A stretch of DNA of 64,000 nucleotides from JAAYUJ01 sp963698165 (GCA_963698165.1 CAVOPT010000004.1:310001-374000); one strand, 5' to 3'; shown: positions 53,106-62,471, numbered from the stretch's first letter. Program-made: numbers and translations. Notes: a model not told the origin generated them from the sequence alone.

Positions 53106-54626
53106 TCAGCGGATGTCCGCGATCTCCGAAAGCTTGAGGTCCGGCAGCATGATTCCATGGTCCATGAGGTTTCGGTGCAGATCAAAGGCCTTTCTCAGGT
53201 TGTGGCGGATGTGGCCCACTCGGGAGTCCCTTATGTATCCGTGGAGATAGTCCCGGTAGGCCGGATGCGCGCAGTTCTCGATGATGCGTTTGGAGCGCTG
53301 CATGGGCCCGAGGCCGCGCAGGTCCGCCAGACCCTGATCCGTCACGATGACCTGCACGGAGTGCTCGTTGCTGTCGATGTGAGGACACATGGGCACAACC
53401 GAGGAAATCCTGCCGCCGCGGCTGATGGATGGGCACATGATGATGGAAAGAAAGCTGTTTCGCGTGAATTCCCCGCTCCCCCCGATGCCGTTGATGATGT
53501 CCGTGCCGTACACGTGGGAGGAATTGACATTTCCGTAAACGTCCACCTCCACCGCGGCATTGATGGTGATGACTCCCAGCCTCCGGACGACTCCGGCATC
53601 GTTGGAGATTTCCTGGGGCCGCAGGACGACCTTGGACGCAAAGAAATCCATGTTCTCATACATCCGGTTGAGGACCCGGGGAGAGACACTCAGGCTCGTC
53701 GCGCTGAGGCCGACCAGCTTCCCCTGTTCCATGAGGTCCACGAGGGAATCCTGGACCGCCACCGTGTACATCTTGAACTGGGGAATGAAGGGGTTCATGC
53801 CGAGGGTGGCCATTACCCCGTTGGACAGGTTGCCGACCCCGGACTGCAACGGGAGGAATTCCTTGGGGATGTGTCCTCGGATCATCTCTCCATGGAGGAA
53901 CTGCACCAGGTGCTCTGCGATCCTCTGGGACTGCTTGTCGGGCAAGGTGAAGGGGTCGATCTGATCGGGCTCGTCGTTTTGCACCACTCCGACAACCTTC
54001 CTCGGATCCACCACGGCGTATGGGTACCCGATCTTGGTGAGGGGATCGTGGATGGGTATGGGGCTGCGGCGGGGGGGGAGGGGCAGGACTGTGATGTCGG
54101 ATAGTTCCGCGAGCCGCTTCGAGTGATAATCGTTGATCTCAATGATGACCCTGTCGGCATACTTGAGGAACACCGCACTGGAACCTATGGAGCTGGTGAG
54201 GTAAACGCGGCCGTCGCGAGTGATTCCTGTCGCCTCGACGACCGCATAGTCCACGTTGCCGAAAAAACCGGCTCCGAGGGTCTGAGGAGCGTGGGACAGG
54301 TGCATGTCGAGGTATTCCACTTCCTGGTTGTTGATCTGCCTGCGCAGGGTGTGGGAGCTCATGTAGGGGGCCCGCCAGGACACGGCCTCGGCCTGGGCCA
54401 GTTCTTCATCGACGAATCTGCCCGCGGAGGCGCCGCTCAGCACCCGGAGTTTGAAAGCCTCTCCCTTTTCATGGAGCTCTCGAGCCCGCGCGGCTATTGC
54501 TCTGGGGACCGCCTTTGCCGCCCCGGCTTGCGCAAAACCGCTGAAGGCGACCGTCATTCCGTGGCGGATCTGGGCTGCTGCCTCTTCGGGGGTCAGTTTC
54601 GGGAAAGTGTTGTGTCCTGGAGTCAT
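53106..54626 (-). CDS. Acetyl-CoA hydrolase/transferase family CoA-transferase (copy 2)
   Basis: CoA-transferase of 506 residues. The start at 54626 has AGGAAATAAGACC; the frame runs on to 54680 into the next gene. It has the same domain plan as copy 1, with TVAFSGFAQAGAAKAVPRAI, VDYAVVEATGITRDGRVY, GYPYAVVDPRKVVGV and NVNSSHVYGTDIINGIGGSG. Differences between the two copies are spread over the whole length, so this is an old duplication rather than a recent one. It follows the LutB-LutA gene by 34 bp and may act on lactate- or propionate-derived acids. It is probably in the same transcript as copy 1. Confidence 0.9.
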   Translation of the reverse strand: MTPGHNTFPKLTPEEAAAQIRHGMTVAFSGFAQAGAAKAVPRAIAARARELHEKGEAFKLRVLSGASAGRFVDEELAQAEAVSWRAPYMSSHTLRRQINNQEVEYLDMHLSHAPQTLGAGFFGNVDYAVVEATGITRDGRVYLTSSIGSSAVFLKYADRVIIEINDYHSKRLAELSDITVLPLPPRRSPIPIHDPLTKIGYPYAVVDPRKVVGVVQNDEPDQIDPFTLPDKQSQRIAEHLVQFLHGEMIRGHIPKEFLPLQSGVGNLSNGVMATLGMNPFIPQFKMYTVAVQDSLVDLMEQGKLVGLSATSLSVSPRVLNRMYENMDFFASKVVLRPQEISNDAGVVRRLGVITINAAVEVDVYGNVNSSHVYGTDIINGIGGSGEFTRNSFLSIIMCPSISRGGRISSVVPMCPHIDSNEHSVQVIVTDQGLADLRGLGPMQRSKRIIENCAHPAYRDYLHGYIRDSRVGHIRHNLRKAFDLHRNLMDHGIMLPDLKLSEIADIR

Positions 54627-54660
54627 GGTCTTATTTCCTGTACCCATGGAGTCTCGTGCT

Positions 54661-56823
54661 CTATTCAGTTCCATCCGCAAGAGCTTCCGCGATGTGTTTC
54701 ACCGCAATCGCGCGTCCTGTTCTCTTGTCCATGCCGCCTCGAAGTTGGAGCACGCAGCCGGGGCAGTCCGTCACCAGCATTTCGGCGCCGGTCGCCTCCA
54801 CGTGATCGAGTTTTCTCTTCAAAAGCTCAGCGGAAAGCTCAGGGAACTCCATGGAGAAAGACCCGCCGAATCCGCAGCAGACGTCTTCATCCTTTGCCGG
54901 CACGTATTCGATCCCAGCGGTCTTGAGGAGCTCCCGGGGTTCCCGGGTCACCCCGAGTCCGCGGCAGAGGTGGCAGGGGGCATGATAAGCCGCCTTGGTC
55001 AAAGAGGCCCTGAAGGTTTCGGGTCCCACCTTGAGGACATTCACCATGAAGGAGCTGAAATCGATGATCTTGTCCATGAACTGATGCATCTTCACCCCGA
55101 AACCCGATTCATCCCCGAGGAGCCTGGGGTAGTTCTCCCGGATGTGTGACCCGCAGGAAGCGCACAAAGTCAAAATATAATCATAATCCGATGGATCAAT
55201 GGCCTTGAGGTTCTGCACGGCGACTTCCCGCGCCACGCTGCTCTCTCCCATCATCTTGGCGGGCAAGCCGCAGCAGGTTTGATCCGATGGATAATCGACC
55301 TGAACCCCCTGGTTCTTGACAATCTTTAGGAAGGCCCGGGCCTGCTCAGGGTAGACAAAATCCACCAGGCAGCCACCGAACAAGGCTACGCGCCATCGGG
55401 GATTCTCCACCCGGGGGCTGATCTTTTCCCACTGGTCTCGCAGCGGCGTCCTGGCGATGGCCGGGAGGCTTCGGAACTGGTGCTCACCCGAAAAGAACAT
55501 GGGGAGATGCCGGATGAAAGGTCCGCCGCCGGTTGCGGGGCGCTGCGAGAGATAGGCCCTCCGGAGGAGGAAGTGGAAAAGTTTCCGGTTGGGGAGGAGG
55601 CGTTGCAGGAGTCGGTTCTTCACCGGCTTTTTGCCCTCCACCTCAAGGACTGTGCGATGGACCTCCTTGATGAGGTGAGGCAGGTCGATGCCCGTGGGGC
55701 AGACGGCCTTGCAGGCCTGGCAGTTGAGACACGCGCGTACGATGGCCCTGGCGTTTTTGCGGCCGTGGTAGAAATAGGTGAGAATGAGCCCGATGGCCCC
55801 AATGTAGACGTGGCCGTAGTTGTGGCCCCCCACCAATTTGTAGATGGGGCAGACATTGGCACAGGCGCCGCACCGGATGCAGCGAAGGGCCTCCGAAAAA
55901 AGAGGGTCCCGAGCGAGAGCCAGGCGGCCGTTGTCCAGAAAGACGATGTGCATCTCCTTGCGGTTCCCCGGTGCGGAAGCACATTCCGTGGCCCCGGTGA
56001 TCCAGGTGACGTAGGTGGAGATGGCCTGTCCCGTGGCGTTGCGCGGAAGGGCCTTGAGAATGCGGAGAGCCATTGGGAGGTCTGGCACGAGTTTGTCGAA
56101 ACCGATGAGAGCCACGTGGACGCGGGGCAGGGTGGTCACAAGCCTTCCGTTGCCTTCGTTGGTGACAAGACCGATCGTCCCCGTGTCGGCTATGGCGAAG
56201 TTGGCACCGGTTACCCCCATGTCCGCCTCGAGGAACGCCTGGCGGAGCTCGCGCCTTGCCACCCTGACCATGCCGTTGATGTCTTCGGGGTCCTGGGGCT
56301 GCCCGGTGACGCTCGCAAACAGCTCGGCCACTTGCCCGCGGGACAGGTGGATGGCCGGCATCACCATGTGGGACGGGCCTTCACGCCGCATCTGGATGAT
56401 CCACTCTCCGAGGTCCGTTTCGGTCACATGGAAGCCCTCCCTTTCCAGGTGATCGTTGAGGAAGGTTTCTTCGGCGGTCATGGACTTGCCCTTGACAATC
56501 TTCTTCGCACCATTGGCCCTGGCGATCTCAGCGATGATGGTGTTTGCCTCGTTGGCCGTACGGGCCACGTGCACCGTCGCTCCGGCGGCTTCAGCCCTAG
56601 CTTTGAAGCTCTCGAAGAGCTCCTCCAGGTGAATGATCGAGGCATCCTTTCCTTCGGCGATTTCCGCGATGAGCGTGTCGAGATTTATTCCCTCAAAGGC
56701 TTTAGTCCTGGACGCCTTGAAGGCCGTTGCAAAGTTATCCAGAGTGGTGCCCAGGAACTGATTCTGAAGCGCTCGCTTCAGGTCCTTGCGGTAAATCTTG
56801 ATGTCACTGGGGGTCGTGATCAT
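54661..56823 (-). CDS. Lactate utilisation Fe-S protein: LutB-like and LutA-like halves fused
   Basis: Protein of 720 residues. The first part (about 60-300) is a LUD domain with AKKIVKGKSMTAEETFLNDHLE and AIADTGTIGLVTNEGNGRL. Two 4Fe-4S motifs follow: CIRCGACANVCP and CLNCQACKAVCPTGID. The C-terminal part (about 450-710) carries two CCG domains, with QTCCGLPAKMMG and VCCGFGGSFSME, and CPGCVLQLRGG. In Bacillus these are separate LutB and LutA proteins of an L-lactate oxidation complex; here they are one chain. LutC follows with a 4-bp overlap upstream. It passes electrons from lactate to a membrane or soluble acceptor. The enantiomer oxidised is not certain. Confidence 0.88.
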   Translation of the reverse strand: MITTPSDIKIYRKDLKRALQNQFLGTTLDNFATAFKASRTKAFEGINLDTLIAEIAEGKDASIIHLEELFESFKARAEAAGATVHVARTANEANTIIAEIARANGAKKIVKGKSMTAEETFLNDHLEREGFHVTETDLGEWIIQMRREGPSHMVMPAIHLSRGQVAELFASVTGQPQDPEDINGMVRVARRELRQAFLEADMGVTGANFAIADTGTIGLVTNEGNGRLVTTLPRVHVALIGFDKLVPDLPMALRILKALPRNATGQAISTYVTWITGATECASAPGNRKEMHIVFLDNGRLALARDPLFSEALRCIRCGACANVCPIYKLVGGHNYGHVYIGAIGLILTYFYHGRKNARAIVRACLNCQACKAVCPTGIDLPHLIKEVHRTVLEVEGKKPVKNRLLQRLLPNRKLFHFLLRRAYLSQRPATGGGPFIRHLPMFFSGEHQFRSLPAIARTPLRDQWEKISPRVENPRWRVALFGGCLVDFVYPEQARAFLKIVKNQGVQVDYPSDQTCCGLPAKMMGESSVAREVAVQNLKAIDPSDYDYILTLCASCGSHIRENYPRLLGDESGFGVKMHQFMDKIIDFSSFMVNVLKVGPETFRASLTKAAYHAPCHLCRGLGVTREPRELLKTAGIEYVPAKDEDVCCGFGGSFSMEFPELSAELLKRKLDHVEATGAEMLVTDCPGCVLQLRGGMDKRTGRAIAVKHIAEALADGTE

Positions 56824-57389
56824 GGTTCTTCTCCTGTCAGCTCTTCATCCAGGATGAGAACGTGCAGCTCCTGGGGCCCGTGCACCCCGATGGTGAGCAC
56901 CCGTTCGATGTCGGCTGTCCGGCTGGCCCCGCTGATAAAGGCAAGATACCGGGGAGCGGATTTCATGCTCTCGCTCAACTCGGATTCCAGTTCCATGGCG
57001 TCAGACCTGATACGAGAGCTCGGGAGCACGGCCACATGCGTTTCGCTCAACATGGTGGCAATGCGCAGGTCTTCCGAGGTCGAATCCAGCACCAGGGTGG
57101 CCGTTTCAGCAACACCCCAGTCGCCCAGGGTCAGGCCGGTCTGGATCTTTCCGACATGATCCCTCATGTTTTCGGTTAAGAGGGTGATCTCAGCCTGCCG
57201 GCACAGCTCTGCCAGTTGAGAATGTTCTTGCGGCTGCAATGCGGGGGCGGCGATGGTCGATCCCCCCTGGTTCTTCGTAATCTCAATGGCATAGAGAAAA
57301 GCCTCCTGCAGACTCGTGACCTCGGTGACCGAGGTCTGCACGGCTTCTGCCTTTTCCTTAAAAAGCTTTATTTGTTCGTGTTTTTCCAT
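56820..57389 (-). CDS. lutC: LutC-like LUD domain protein
   Basis: Protein of 189 residues with a LUD (LutC) domain: VSLQEAFLYAIEITKNQGGSTI here near 22-45, then LGDWGVAETATLVLDSTSE, and the C-terminal GVHGPQELHVLILDEEL. It lacks Fe-S clusters. It is encoded directly upstream of the LutB-LutA fusion and overlaps it by 4 bp (ATGA), the classic sign of coupled translation. With lactate permease upstream on the same strand, it belongs to the lactate utilisation unit. LutC's exact job is unknown in the family; some role in complex assembly or activity is established genetically in Bacillus. Confidence 0.85.
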   Translation of the reverse strand: MEKHEQIKLFKEKAEAVQTSVTEVTSLQEAFLYAIEITKNQGGSTIAAPALQPQEHSQLAELCRQAEITLLTENMRDHVGKIQTGLTLGDWGVAETATLVLDSTSEDLRIATMLSETHVAVLPSSRIRSDAMELESELSESMKSAPRYLAFISGASRTADIERVLTIGVHGPQELHVLILDEELTGEEP

Positions 57390-57491
57390 GGATCTCTTTT
57401 CTCCTTAGCATCAGCAAAAAGCGCCCACAAGGGGCTATGCTGCACAGGGCATCTTTCACACAAATCAGCGGAGGCCCGAATCTCATTTGGA

Positions 57492-57518
57492 GCGGGGAGG
57501 TGTGAGTTGCCTCCCCGC
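57492..57518. terminator. GC-rich hairpin between lldP and lutC
   Basis: GCGGGGAGG (57492-57500) and CCTCCCCGC (57510-57518) form a 9-bp perfect stem around TGTGAGTTG. It lies 16 bp after the lactate permease stop on the minus strand. No T-run follows, so it may slow or process the mRNA rather than end it, leaving reduced read-through to lutC. Confidence 0.5.
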
Positions 57519-57533
57519 CCCCGGTGAGCCGAT

Positions 57534-59333
57534 CTAGTGGAAAACCGTTTTAACCGTGCCTTCTTTCGTCACCATGCCTTTGCCTGAAATGCGCGACATT
57601 ACCGTGATGATAACTGCTGCGGCAAATGTGATGCCGAGATAGAGAAGGCCGTCCGTATTGATGCCCGTCGCCGCTGCAGCCTCAGCAGCCTTGGCGGCTG
57701 CGGGCGCCGCCTTCTCCACCACCGGAATGATCCAGGTGAAGACATAGGCCTGGAGCATACAGATGATACCGACCACCGTGGTTAGGATCAATGAATGCTT
57801 CAGGGTGAATCGGAAGATTTCTGACTCTTTGCCGACCATGTTAGTCGCCGCCGTGGCGACGGAGATCGACTGCGGAGAGATCATCTTGCCGCATACGCCG
57901 CCGCAGGTATTCGCATTGACGGTAACAAGGGGATTGATACCGAGCTGCTCCGCCGTAACGGCCTGCAGCTTTCCGAACAGGGCATTGGTGGACGTGTCGG
58001 AACCGGTCATGAAAACGCCCAGCCAACCCAGAAACGCAGCGAAGAACGGGAAAAACCAGCCTGTGGAGGCGAAGGCATAACCCAGGGTGATGGCCATGCC
58101 GGAGTAGTTCATGATGTAGGCGAAGCCCAGAATCGTGGAAATCGTGACAATCGGCCACCTCAACTGCTTCAGGGTATTGCCGGCTACCCCCAGCGCGGTG
58201 CGGATGGAGGCGCCCATCACCGGGATACAGAAGAGCCAGGCCAGAAGAATGGCAGTACCGGCGGCGCTCAGCCCGTTGAAGGTATAGACGGCGGCCTTTG
58301 CCTTGCCGACGTGGTCGATCACCATGTTGTTGAGGCCGTCAATGGGCAGCTTGTAAAGGAAGATCTGGTTCATGGCGGTCTGTACGGGTTTGATGCCCCA
58401 CGCGGCAACAAAAATGGAAAGCAGAATAAAGGGCGCCCATGCCCGAAATACCTGCCCGCCGCTATAGTTGAGCTCTGCCCTGCCTTCGCTCTTTGCCTCC
58501 TCGGGGAAGTGCCAGCTTTCCTTGGGATGCCAGAATCGCAGGAAGATAACGGTACAAATGATGGAGGCTATGGACGAGAGAATATCCGGGAGCAAGGGTC
58601 CGATATAATTGGAAGACAAGAACTGCACAAGCGCGAAAGAACCACCGCAGACCAAACAGGCGGGCCAGACTTCGATGCCTTTCTTCCAGCCGGCCATGAG
58701 GACCACCAGATAAAGCGGGACAAAGAGGCTCAGGAAGGGCAGGGTACGACCCACCATCTGGCTGAAGGCCATCAAATCCACGCCGGAAACACTGGCGCCC
58801 ACCACAATGGGAATGCCGATGGCGCCGAAGGCAACCGGAGCCGTATTGGCCAGAAGACAGAGGCCGGCGGCATAGAGGGCATTGAAACCGAGACCCGCCA
58901 GCATGGCGGCGGTGATCGCCACGGGCGTTCCGAACCCTGCAGCGCCTTCGATGAAGGCACCGAAGGAGAAGGCGATGAGCAAGGCCTGCATCCGGCGGTC
59001 ATCGGAAATGGTTGCCAGAGAGTTCTTGATCACTTCAAACTGTCCGGTCTTCACGGACATATTGTAGATGAAAAGGGCTGTGATAACGATCCAGCAGACA
59101 GGGAAAAGACCAAAAAGCGCTCCGTACACGACCGAGAGGCCGGCAAACTGTGCCGGCATGCCGTATACAATAGCCGCGACGACCACGGCCAGCGTGGTGG
59201 CGATGATCGCTGCCCAGTGGCCCTTCATTTTCAAGACCGTAAGACCGATAAAGAGAAAGATGATGGGAACAGCCGCAATCAGCGCCGACAACGCCAGGTT
59301 CCCGAACGGATTGACATTCATTGCCCAAGTCAT
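57534..59333 (-). CDS. lldP: L-lactate permease
   Basis: Lactate:proton symporter of the LctP family, 599 residues, with 12-14 membrane segments. Recognisable parts are IYNMSVKTGQFEVIKNSLAT, FSFGAFIEGAAGFGTPVAIT (near 125-145), and NVNANTCGGVCGKMISPQSI near the C-terminus, all typical. Residues 300-330 form a long loop. It lies divergent from the FAD-linked dehydrogenase gene across a 435-bp operator region. A promoter TTGACA-N17-TTTACT on the minus strand (59586 to 59558) and an LldR-type operator 59530-59542 precede it, so it is probably repressed without lactate. lutC and the LutB-LutA fusion follow downstream. Confidence 0.92.
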   Translation of the reverse strand: MTWAMNVNPFGNLALSALIAAVPIIFLFIGLTVLKMKGHWAAIIATTLAVVVAAIVYGMPAQFAGLSVVYGALFGLFPVCWIVITALFIYNMSVKTGQFEVIKNSLATISDDRRMQALLIAFSFGAFIEGAAGFGTPVAITAAMLAGLGFNALYAAGLCLLANTAPVAFGAIGIPIVVGASVSGVDLMAFSQMVGRTLPFLSLFVPLYLVVLMAGWKKGIEVWPACLVCGGSFALVQFLSSNYIGPLLPDILSSIASIICTVIFLRFWHPKESWHFPEEAKSEGRAELNYSGGQVFRAWAPFILLSIFVAAWGIKPVQTAMNQIFLYKLPIDGLNNMVIDHVGKAKAAVYTFNGLSAAGTAILLAWLFCIPVMGASIRTALGVAGNTLKQLRWPIVTISTILGFAYIMNYSGMAITLGYAFASTGWFFPFFAAFLGWLGVFMTGSDTSTNALFGKLQAVTAEQLGINPLVTVNANTCGGVCGKMISPQSISVATAATNMVGKESEIFRFTLKHSLILTTVVGIICMLQAYVFTWIIPVVEKAAPAAAKAAEAAAATGINTDGLLYLGITFAAAVIITVMSRISGKGMVTKEGTVKTVFH

Positions 59334-59529
59334 GGTGTCATACCTCCTCTAATTGTGATCCCTTTCCCGAGTCCTGCCAACAAAACAGAACACCTCAGCC
59401 AGGAATAATGCTCTTCTCGAACCCTGCCGCCGTCAAAGGACGATCCACCAACCGCGCTACCCCAACGATTCCATCGCCTCCCTGCGACGACGAGGCTTTG
59501 ACCACAATCCCATCCCACAAAGAAAATAA

Positions 59530-59542
59530 TTGGTAATACCAA
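59530..59542. promoter_or_regulatory. LldR/FadR-type operator on the lldP side
   Basis: TTGGTAATACCAA is a perfect 6+1+6 palindrome and matches the GntR/FadR-family consensus TNGTNNNACNA. It lies just downstream of the minus-strand -10 box of the lldP promoter, a position fit for repression. Confidence 0.7.
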
Positions 59543-59557
59543 ACTCAATTTTGGCCA

Positions 59558-59586
59558 AGTAAACAAAATAGAAAGCCAGTTGTCAA
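59558..59586 (-). promoter_or_regulatory. Probable lldP promoter
   Basis: On the minus strand TTGACA (59586-59581), a 17-bp spacer and TTTACT (59563-59558) form a sigma-70-like promoter. The -35 is perfect and the -10 has four matches of six. The operator 59530-59542 overlaps the expected start region. Confidence 0.55.
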
Positions 59587-59615
59587 GAAAAAAATTGGTA
59601 CGGAAGACTTTTTTA

Positions 59616-59643
59616 TTGACATCATACCAAGGCTTTTGATAAT
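59616..59643 (+). promoter_or_regulatory. Probable promoter of the FAD-linked dehydrogenase operon
   Basis: TTGACA (59616-59621), 16-bp spacer and GATAAT (59638-59643) form a good sigma-70-like promoter facing the dehydrogenase at 59769. An LldR-type operator at 59695-59705 lies 50 bp downstream in the leader. Confidence 0.65.
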
Positions 59644-59694
59644 GTGGCCCGCAAAGTACGAGGGTGTCAAGGATCTTAGGAATTATTGGATGTT

Positions 59695-59705
59695 TGGTAT
59701 TACCA
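59695..59705. promoter_or_regulatory. LldR/FadR-type operator on the dehydrogenase side
   Basis: TGGTATTACCA matches TNGTNNNACNA and is the second such site. It is 164 bp from the first operator (centre to centre), allowing both sides to be controlled by one regulator, perhaps with looping. Confidence 0.65.
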
Positions 59706-59768
59706 TTAGTTTAATCTTTCAGCGGAACCCCTGGGTGGTCATGACGGCAGAAAACAGACGGAGGCAGG

Positions 59769-61151
59769 ATGATCATGAAAGCTTTGATTAGAGAATTTGA
59801 GAAAGTTTTGGGCAAAGACAACGTCTTCCAGGACGAAACGGATCGTGCCACCTATTCCTACGATGCCGCAGTCCTCGATCCGGCGCTTCCTTCCCTCGTC
59901 CTTCGGCCAACCACAAGCGAAACCCTGGGCAAGGTGGTGGGGATGTGCAACGAGCATGCGTTGCCACTGACCGTGCGCGGGGCCGGCACCAACCTCAGCG
60001 GCGGGACCATCCCCAAAGCCGGGGGCGTGGTGGTGCTCACCAATGCGCTCAACAGGATCCTCGAGATCAATGAAGAGGACCTCTACGCGGTGGTTGAACC
60101 CGGTGTGGTGACGGCTAAATTCGCGGCGGCGGTGGAGGCGAAAGGGCTCTTCTATCCCCCCGATCCCGGCAGCCAGGCGGTTTCGACCCTTGGCGGCAAT
60201 GTGGCGGAAAATGCAGGAGGGCTCCGCGGGTTGCGCTACGGGGTGACCCGGGACTATGTGATGGGGCTCGAATTCTTTGACGTGAACGGTGAGTTGGTCA
60301 AGGCCGGCGCCCGCACCGTAAAGTGTGTCAGCGGCTACAACCTGGGAGGCCTCATGGTCGGTTCCGAAGGCACTCTGGGAGTCTTTGACAAGATCATCCT
60401 CAAGCTGATCCCCATGCCGCCTGCAAGTAAGGCCATGATGGCCATATTCAGTGATATCAACAAAGCCTCGGAAACGGTTTCGGCGATCATTGCCAACCGC
60501 ATCGTTCCGGTGACTCTCGAGTTCATGGACAACTTCACCATTCGCGCCGTGGAGGATTTCAGCCATGCGGGACTGCCGGTGGATGCGGCGGCCCTGCTGC
60601 TCATCGAAGTGGACGGCCATCCGGTGCAGGTGGAAGAGGATGCCGAGAAGGTGGAATCCCTGTGCAGGCAGATGGGGGCCATGAGTGTTCGCGTGGCTCA
60701 GGATGCCGCGGAGCGGGACAAGGTGTGGGAAGCGCGGCGGGCGGCGCTTTCGGCTCTCTCCAGGGTCAAACCCACCACCGTGCTGGAGGACGCCACGGTG
60801 CCGCGGAGCAAGATCCCGGCTATGATTCGCTCCATCGAAGAAATCGCCAAGGAATTCAATTTGACCATTGGGACCTTCGGCCATGCCGGCGACGGCAACC
60901 TCCATCCCACGATCCTCACGGACCGGCGCAACCATGAGGAATGGAAACGCGTGGAAAAGGCCATCGACGCCATTTTCGACCGGGCGCTGGCGTTGGGCGG
61001 GACCCTTTCCGGTGAACATGGCATTGGTATGGCCAAATCGCGCTTCCTGGAAAAGGAAACCAGCAGGGCCACCATCCTCTATTCGCGGCGCATCAAAGCG
61101 GCCCTCGATCCCAAGAACATTCTGAATCCTGGAAAAATCATAGGAGATTAG
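59769..61151 (+). CDS. FAD-linked oxidase, D-lactate/glycolate dehydrogenase type (GlcD-like)
   Basis: Flavoprotein of 460 residues in the VAO/PCMH group. The FAD-binding domain (30-215) has VRGAGTNLSGGTIPKAGGVV, GSQAVSTLGGNVAENAGGLRGLRYG, and LGGLMVGSEGTLG. The C-terminal substrate domain has TFGHAGDGNLHPTI, GGTLSGEHGIGMAKS and MRIP-like LDPKNILNPGKI. It oxidises a 2-hydroxy acid such as D-lactate or glycolate and passes electrons to the Fe-S subunit encoded 2 bp downstream. GGAGG before the ATG supports either 59769 or the ATG at 59775. The promoter and operators upstream place it under the lactate regulator. D-lactate as substrate is inferred from the linked lactate genes. Confidence 0.9.
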   Translation: MIMKALIREFEKVLGKDNVFQDETDRATYSYDAAVLDPALPSLVLRPTTSETLGKVVGMCNEHALPLTVRGAGTNLSGGTIPKAGGVVVLTNALNRILEINEEDLYAVVEPGVVTAKFAAAVEAKGLFYPPDPGSQAVSTLGGNVAENAGGLRGLRYGVTRDYVMGLEFFDVNGELVKAGARTVKCVSGYNLGGLMVGSEGTLGVFDKIILKLIPMPPASKAMMAIFSDINKASETVSAIIANRIVPVTLEFMDNFTIRAVEDFSHAGLPVDAAALLLIEVDGHPVQVEEDAEKVESLCRQMGAMSVRVAQDAAERDKVWEARRAALSALSRVKPTTVLEDATVPRSKIPAMIRSIEEIAKEFNLTIGTFGHAGDGNLHPTILTDRRNHEEWKRVEKAIDAIFDRALALGGTLSGEHGIGMAKSRFLEKETSRATILYSRRIKAALDPKNILNPGKIIGD

Positions 61152-61153
61152 CC

Positions 61154-62449
61154 ATGGCTGACATGAAGCAACTTGCTGGGCTGATAAAGGAGCTGGAAGA
61201 CCAGCTCGTCGTTTGCATGCGTTGCGGGATGTGTCAGGCTGTTTGTCCGGTGTATGCGGAAACGGGTCGCGAGGCCGATGTGGCGCGCGGGAAGCTCGCC
61301 CTCCTGGACGGCCTCGTCCAGGAGATGTTCAAAGATCCCAAGGGGGTGAATGAGCGCCTGATGCGCTGCCTTCTCTGCGGTTCCTGCTCCGCCAACTGCC
61401 CCAGCGGGGTAAAGGTGCTGGATATCTTCATCAAGGCGCGCGCCATCCTGACCGGTTACATGGGGCTTCACCCCCTGAAAAAGGCGATTTTCCGGGGCAT
61501 GCTGGTCCGTCCGGAATTCTTTGACAGCCTCATGGAATGGGGCTCCAGGCTCCAGGGCATCTTCGTCAAACCGGTTGACGACTTGCTCGGGACGTCCTGC
61601 GGCCGCTTGCTCTCCCCCCTTGGGGACCGCCACTTTAAGGCGCTCGCGCCGACGGCCTTTCATCAGATGGTGAAACCCATGAACACGAGTCCCGGGGCGT
61701 CCGGATTGAAGGTGGCCTTCTTCGTGGGGTGCGTGATTGACAAGGTTTTTCCTGGGATTGGGGAAGCGGTGATGCGCACCATGGAGCATCACGGCGTCGG
61801 CATGTTTCTCCCTGAAGACTTTGCCTGTTGCGGCATCCCCGCCCTTTCTTCAGGGGATACCTTGGCTTTCAACAAACTTCTTCGCTACAACCTGCAGAAG
61901 TTTGCTGCAGAGCCTTTCGACTTTCTCATTACCGCCTGTGCCACCTGCACCTCCACCATCAAGAAGCTCTGGCCCCTGATGGCCGAGGAGCTCTCACCCG
62001 GAGAGCAGGAACAGGTCTCGGCGATCGCCGCCAAGACCATGGAAGTGAGCCAGTTTTTGGTTGATAAAGTGGGCGTTGGTCAGGTAGATTTCAAGAGTGA
62101 TGATAAAAAGGTCTTACTCACTTACCACGATCCCTGCCACTTGAAGAAGTCCCTGGGGGTGACATCGCAGCCGCGCAGTTTGCTGCAGGCCAGTACGCGG
62201 TATCGCTTCAAGGAAATGGTCGAAGCCGATCGCTGCTGCGGTATGGGGGGCAGTTTTAATTTGCAGCATTATGACATTTCCGCAGCCATCGGGAAGCGCA
62301 AGCGAGACAACATCGTGCAGTCGGGGTGTGAGGTCGTCGCCACGAGCTGCCCGGCCTGCATGCTGCAAATGACCGACATGCTGTCGCAGGCGGGGGACCG
62401 GGTCCAGGTCAAGCATGCCATTGAAGTATACGCTGAGTCTTTAACTTAG
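61154..62449 (+). CDS. Fe-S oxidoreductase subunit (GlcF-like, CCG domains)
   Basis: Protein of 431 residues. Two 4Fe-4S motifs are at the N-terminus: CMRCGMCQAVCPVYAETG (about 22-39) and CLLCGSCSANCPSGVKV. Two CCG domains follow, with FACCGIPALSSGD (about 222-234) and RCCGMGGSFNLQ, plus CATCTSTIKKL and CPACMLQMTD. This is the standard electron-transfer partner of GlcD-type flavoproteins. It starts 2 bp after the dehydrogenase stop, so they form a complex, with a membrane or ferredoxin acceptor. The frameshifted regulator gene follows by 22 bp in the same operon. Confidence 0.9.
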   Translation: MADMKQLAGLIKELEDQLVVCMRCGMCQAVCPVYAETGREADVARGKLALLDGLVQEMFKDPKGVNERLMRCLLCGSCSANCPSGVKVLDIFIKARAILTGYMGLHPLKKAIFRGMLVRPEFFDSLMEWGSRLQGIFVKPVDDLLGTSCGRLLSPLGDRHFKALAPTAFHQMVKPMNTSPGASGLKVAFFVGCVIDKVFPGIGEAVMRTMEHHGVGMFLPEDFACCGIPALSSGDTLAFNKLLRYNLQKFAAEPFDFLITACATCTSTIKKLWPLMAEELSPGEQEQVSAIAAKTMEVSQFLVDKVGVGQVDFKSDDKKVLLTYHDPCHLKKSLGVTSQPRSLLQASTRYRFKEMVEADRCCGMGGSFNLQHYDISAAIGKRKRDNIVQSGCEVVATSCPACMLQMTDMLSQAGDRVQVKHAIEVYAESLT

Positions 62450-62471
62450 AAAACAGTCGGGACCCGTTCTC

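Larger units (their letters stand above)
59334..59768. promoter_or_regulatory. Divergent lactate control region
   Basis: The 435 bp between lldP and the dehydrogenase carry two LldR-type operators and two opposing promoters, listed separately. Additional half-sites TTGGTA (59595-59600) and TACCAA (59625-59630) also occur. No gene is supported in it. Confidence 0.6.
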
